In this document: positions 21,598 through 25,877 of the stretch, in pieces
Numbering within the stretch: the stretch's first letter is position 1
How the letters are laid out: every line of letters begins with the position of its first letter
Source: Halocaridina rubra
Taxonomy: Eukaryota; Arthropoda; Malacostraca; Decapoda; Atyidae
Direction of reading: 5' to 3'
DNA length: 25,877 nucleotides
NCBI GenBank assembly: GCA_037179515.1
Contig: JAXCGZ010021897.1
Span: forward strand, 1-25,877
The notes under the pieces: model-generated
Seen by the model: only the letters and a program-made list of their open reading frames with translations
What the model was told of the DNA's origin: nothing
Databases searched by the model: none
Translations under genes and position numbers: made by a program

Positions 21598-22459
21598 TGT
21601 TTACTGGAATGAGAACAAGCTCGTATCTTCCCGTCTCCTGATCGGTTTCATTTTATACTTAGTGATACTTATCATACCTGTCCTTAAAACTATGGATTGA
21701 GATAGCATTAACTACCTCCTCGCTTAGCCAGTTCCAATTATCAACTACTCGTACACTGAAAAAGTATTTCCTTACATCCTGCAAAGAAGTTTTCTTACGA
21801 AGCTTCAAACTATCACCTCTAGTTCTAGAGCCAGACATATCGAAATATCGATCCCTATCCACTCTATCATAACCATGAGTGAATTTAAAGACTGTCACCA
21901 TATCCCCCCTCAATCTTCTAGCTTCGAGTGACGGAAAGTCTAATTCCCTCACCCTCTCATCATAACCGAAATTGCTTATTTATGGCACCAGTTTCGTGGC
22001 ATGTCTTTGAACTTTTTCAAGTTTAGCTATGTGCTTTTTCAAGTGTGGATTCCAAAAGGGGGCTGCATATTCGAGTTTGGGCCTCACATAGGTTACATAA
22101 ATATTTCTGAACATTTCCTTGTCCATGTGCCTGAAGGCTACCCTTATATTTGATAAGAATGCATATGCTGCCCTTACTACGCCATATATATGTATTTCTG
22201 GAGACAAATCTGCCAGTATGTTTACAAATAGATCTCTCTCATTTTCTGTCTCTTGAAGTTGTACTCCAGCCACCGAGTAGTCAAGCTTGGGCCTTCTTGC
22301 ACTTCTACCCATTCTCATTACCTTACATTTTGAAGTATTGAATTTCATTAGCCACTTTTCTGACCACTCATGCAGATTATTTAGATCCTCCTGAAGTTCT
22401 CTATCATTGTTCTCGTTTTTTACTTTTTTCACAATCTTTGCATCATCTGCAAACATATT
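21598..22459 (-). mobile_element. LINE copy B, 5'-truncated at the FADD motif
   Basis: It covers the end of RT (starting at the FADD codons) through the ORF2 C-terminus and 3' UTR. One in-frame TAA at 21980-21982 replaces a Glu codon, and the rest of the frame is open (21659-22456). The 5' end is joined to the tail of copy C at 22459/22460 with the junction ACATATT|GTGTGATTACC. Confidence 0.88.
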
Positions 22460-23345
22460 GTGTGATTACCTAATTGTATTTACGGGAAAGACCCCAAAGC
22501 TCGTATCATCCCGTCTCCTGATCGGTTCCATTTTATACTTAGTGATACTTATCATACAGGTCCTTAAAACTATGGATTGAGATAGCATTAACTACCTCCT
22601 CGCTTAGCCTTAGCCAGTTCCAATTATCAACTACTCGTACACTGAAAAAGTATTTCCTTACATCCTGCAAAGAAGTTTTCTTACGAAGCTTCAAACTATC
22701 ACCTCTAGTTCTAGAGCCAGCCATATCGAAATATCGATCCCTATCCACTCTATCATAACCATGAAGGAATTTAAAGACTGTCACCATATCCCCCCTCAAA
22801 CTTCTAGCTTCGAGTGATGATAAGTCTAATTCCCTCACCCTCTCATCATAACTGAGATTGCTTATTTCTGGCACCAGTTTCGTGGCATGTCTTTGAACTT
22901 TTTCAAGCTTAGCTATGTGCTTTTTCTAGTGTGGATTCCAAAAGGGGGCTGCATATTCGAGTTTGGGCCTCACATAGGTTACATAAATATTTCTGAACAT
23001 TTCCTTGTCCATGTGCCTGAAGGATACCCTTACATTTGATAAGAATGCATATGCTGCCCTTACTACGCCATTTATATGTATTTCTGGAGACAAATCTGCC
23101 AGTATGTTTACAAATAGATCTCTCTCATTTTCTGTCTCTTGAAGTTGTACTCCAGCCACCGAGTAGTCAAGCTTGGGCCTTCTTGCACTTCTACCCATTC
23201 TCATTACCTTACATTTTAAAGTATTGAATTTCATTAGCCACTTTTCTGACCACTCATGCAGATTATTTAGATCCTCCTGAAGTTCTCTACCATTGTTCTC
23301 GTTTAACACATTCTTCACAATCTTTTCATCATCTACAAACATATT
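22460..23345 (-). mobile_element. LINE copy C, 5'-truncated at the FADD motif
   Basis: This has the same extent as copy B, about 886 bp. One TAG at 22926-22928 replaces a Leu codon. It carries a 6-bp insertion giving an extra Arg-Leu before SEEVV, shared with copy E. Its 5' breakpoint ACATATT|GTGTGATTACC is identical to those of copies B and D. Confidence 0.88.
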
Positions 23346-24254
23346 GTGTGATTACCTAATTGTGATTACCTAATTGTGATTACCTAATTGTGTTTACAGG
23401 AAAGACCCCAAAGCTCGTATCTTCCCATCCCCTGATCGGTTCCATTTTATACTTAGTGATACTTATCATACCTGTCCTTAAAACTATGGATTGAGATAGC
23501 ATTAACTACCTCCTCGCTTAGCGAATTCCATTTATCAACTACTCTTACACTGAAAAAGTATTTCCTTACATCCTGCAAAAGAAGTTTTCTTATGAAGCTT
23601 CAAACTATCACCTCTAGTTCTAGAGCCAGCCATATCAAAATATCGATCCCTATCCACTCTATCATAACCATGAAGGAATTTAAAGACTGTCACCATATCC
23701 CCCCTCACTCTTCTAGCTTCGAGTGATGGTAAGTCTAATTCCCTCACCCTCTCATCATAACTGAGATTGTGTATTTCTGGCACCAGTTTCGTTGCATGTC
23801 TTTGAACTTTTTCAAGCTTAGCTATGTGCTTTTTCAAGTGCGGATTCCAAAAGGGGGCTGCATATTCGAGTTTTGAACTCACATAGGTTACATAAATATT
23901 TCTGAACATTTCCTTGTCCATGTGCCTGAAGGCTACCCTTACATTTGATAAGAATGCATATGCTGCCCTTACTATGCCATTTATATGTATTTCTGGAGAC
24001 AAATCTGCCAGTATGTTTACAAATAGATCCCTCTCATTTTCTGTCTCTTGAAGTTGTACTCCAGCCACCGAGTAGTCAAGCTTGGGCCTTCTTGCACTTC
24101 TACCCATTCTCATTACCTTACATTTTGAAATATTGAATTTCATTAGCCACTTTTCTGACCACTCATGCAGATTATTTAGATCCTCCTGAAGTTCTCTATC
24201 ATTGTTCTCGTTTTTTACTTTCTTCACAATCTTTGCATCATCTGCAAACATATT
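23346..24254 (-). mobile_element. LINE copy D, 5'-truncated at the FADD motif
   Basis: About 909 bp; its tail has three 14-bp units (GTGATTACCTAATT). A 1-base insertion near 23577 shifts the frame close to the C-terminus, and otherwise the frame is open from 24251. It shares the NNDRELQ variant with copy B. Confidence 0.88.
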
Positions 24255-25120
24255 GTGTGATTACCTAATTGTGATTACCTAATTGTGTTTACAGGAAAGA
24301 CCCCAAAGCTCGTATCTTCCCGTCTCCTGATCGGTTCCATTTTATACTTAGTGATACTTATCATACCGATCCTTAAAACTATGGATTGAGATAGCATTAA
24401 CTACCTCCTCGCTTAGCCTTAGCCAGTTCCAATTATCAACTACTCGTACACTGAAAAAGTATTTCCTTACATCCTGCAAAGAAGTTTTCTTACGAAGCTT
24501 CAAACTATCACCTCTAGATCTAGAGCCAGCCATATCGAAATATCGATCCCTATCCACTCTATCATAACCATGAAGGAATTTAAAGACTGTCACCATATCC
24601 CCCCTCAATCTTCTAGCTTCGAGTGATGATAAGTCTAATTCCCTCACCCTCTCATCATAACTGAGATTGCTTATTTCTGGCACCAGTTTCGTGGCATGTC
24701 TTTGAACTTTTTCATGCTTAGCTATGTGCTTTTTCAAGTGTGGATTCCAAAAGGGGGCTGCATATTCGAGTTTTGGCCTCACATAGGTTACATAAATATT
24801 TCTGAACATTTCCTTGTCCATGTGCCTGAAGGATACCCTTACATTTGATAAGAATGCATATGCTGCCCTTACTACGCCATTTATATGTATTTCTGGAGAC
24901 AAATCTGCCAGTATGTTTACAAATAGATCTCTCTCATTTTCTGTCTCTTGAAGTTGTACTCCAGCCACCGAGCCAGTGACTCCTAAAATATGATACTTAG
25001 TGCCACTGATATTGTGTTTGCGCATTTTTTAAGCGCATGAGGGGATATGTCATCAGGACCTGTAGCCTTATGAACATCTAAATCCATCAGCGCTTTGCAT
25101 ACCTCTGTGGCTGTAAGGTT
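24255..25120 (-). mobile_element. LINE copy E, internally deleted
   Basis: The 3' part matches copy C (same 6-bp insertion, same DVSFRHMD variant). At about 24972 the sequence jumps from the CCACCGAG region to an upstream RT segment equivalent to about 20325-20480 in copy A. This corresponds to a deletion of about 745 bp that includes the RT active site. The open frame 24348-25025 reads across the join, but its N-terminal residues come from a shifted frame. Confidence 0.85.
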
Positions 25121-25760
25121 GATTACCTAATTGTGCTTACGGGAAAGAACCCAAAGCTCCTATCTTCCCGTCTCCTGATCGGTTCCATTTTATACTTAGT
25201 GATACTTATCATACCTGTCCTTAAAACTATGGATTGAGATAGCATTAACTACCTCCTCGCTTAGCCAGTTCCAATTATCAACTACTCGTACACTGAAAAA
25301 GTATTTCCTTACATCCTGCAAAGAAGTTTTCTTACGAAGCTTCAAACTATCACCTCTAGTTCTAGAGCCAGCCATATCGAAATATCGATCCCTATCCACT
25401 CTATCATAACCATGAGGGAATTTAAAGACTGTCACCATATCCTCCCTCAATCTTCTAGCTTCGAGTGACGGAAAGTCTAATTCCCTCAGCCTCGCATCAT
25501 AACCGAGATTGCGTATTTCTGGCACCAGTTTCGTGGCATGTCTTTGAACTTTTTCAAGCTTAGCTATGTGCTTTTTCAAGTGTGGATTCCAAAAGGGGGC
25601 TGCATATTCGAGTTTTGGTCTCACATAGGTTACATAAATATTTCTGAACATTTCCTTGTCCATGTGCCTGAAGGCTCCACTTATATTTGATAAGAATGCA
25701 TATGCTGCCCTTACTATGCCATTTATATGTATTTCTGGAGACAAATCTGCCAGTATGTTT
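25121..25760 (-). mobile_element. LINE copy F, cut by an LTR
   Basis: It has one tail repeat, the hairpin, and an open ORF2 C-terminal frame (25196-25744, ending DKYH). The LINE match stops at 25760 where an LTR terminus begins. It shares ELDFPSLEA with copy B. Confidence 0.87.
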
Positions 25761-25877
25761 TGTGACAGAGTGTTTCGCTCAATGTCAACAGAGGCTGTTA
25801 GATGCCTTATTAATTAAATTAGTAACATAACTGTTATTTTCTAACTAAAAAAATTAAAATAATTCCCTTTAATATAA
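25761..25877 (+). mobile_element. Start of an LTR, plus orientation, running off the window
   Basis: It begins exactly TGTGACAGAGTGTTTCGCTC, the terminus of the LTR family seen at 5158, 6811 and 17056 (there on the minus strand), and follows that sequence to the window end. It is likely the 5' end of another element or a solo LTR inserted into LINE copy F. Confidence 0.9.

Overview
The window looks like one block of eukaryotic, AT-rich, transposon-derived DNA. I see no host gene, no RNA gene, and no bacterial-type operon, ribosome binding site or CRISPR array. The protein styles (a Ty3/gypsy-type LTR retrotransposon with very long LTRs, a CR1/L2-like LINE of the Jockey superfamily, and a long TA microsatellite) fit an invertebrate, plausibly an arthropod such as a decapod crustacean. 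That assignment is an inference from family resemblance only.

Layout: (1) 1-510 is the terminal part of a plus-oriented LTR. Its terminal CA is joined directly to minus-strand retrotransposon coding sequence. (2) 511-5158 is element 1 (minus strand): a broken gag-protease fragment (511-1612), a leader with tandem repeats (1613-3078), a tRNA-Lys primer-binding site (3079-3096) and a long 5' LTR (3101-5158). (3) 5159-17056 is element 2 (minus strand), a nearly complete but decayed relative: truncated 3' LTR (5159-6811), 3' noncoding stretch (6812-7449), RT-RNase H (7450-8922), integrase (8923 to about 10649), gag-protease (10650-11585), leader (11586-12819), primer-binding site (12820-12837) and 5' LTR (12842-17056). 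That 5' LTR is split by a plus-strand LINE at 14148-16292. (4) 17066-17600 is an older LTR fragment. (5) 17659-18455 is a dead LINE ORF1 fragment, followed by an A-rich/(TA)n microsatellite. (6) 18877-25760 holds six minus-strand 5'-truncated LINE copies laid end to end. (7) 25761-25877 is the clean start of another LTR, plus strand.

Main point: in element 2 the integrase lies upstream of reverse transcriptase (gag-PR-IN-RT-RH). The sequence motifs are Ty3/gypsy-like, but this is the domain order of Ty1/copia. The same order is known from the Gmr1-like group of Ty3/gypsy elements, first recognised in deuterostomes. IN, RT and RH share one reading frame, broken only by two in-frame TGA codons, so the order appears original and not shuffled. 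Both copies also share an unusual Gag: a coiled-coil N-terminus and a His/Pro/Ser-rich segment, with no capsid region or CCHC knuckle that I can see.

The second notable structure is the LINE array. Three successive copies have the same 5' breakpoint against the next copy's 3' tail, so the array probably spread by tandem duplication of an initial junction and not by independent insertions. The copies share a 3' hairpin and a 14-bp tail repeat.

Nothing here looks like a working autonomous element. Element 2 has nonsense codons, a frameshift with a deletion in the integrase zinc finger, and altered RNase H catalytic positions. The plus-strand LINE at 14148 has an open RT frame but has lost its endonuclease.
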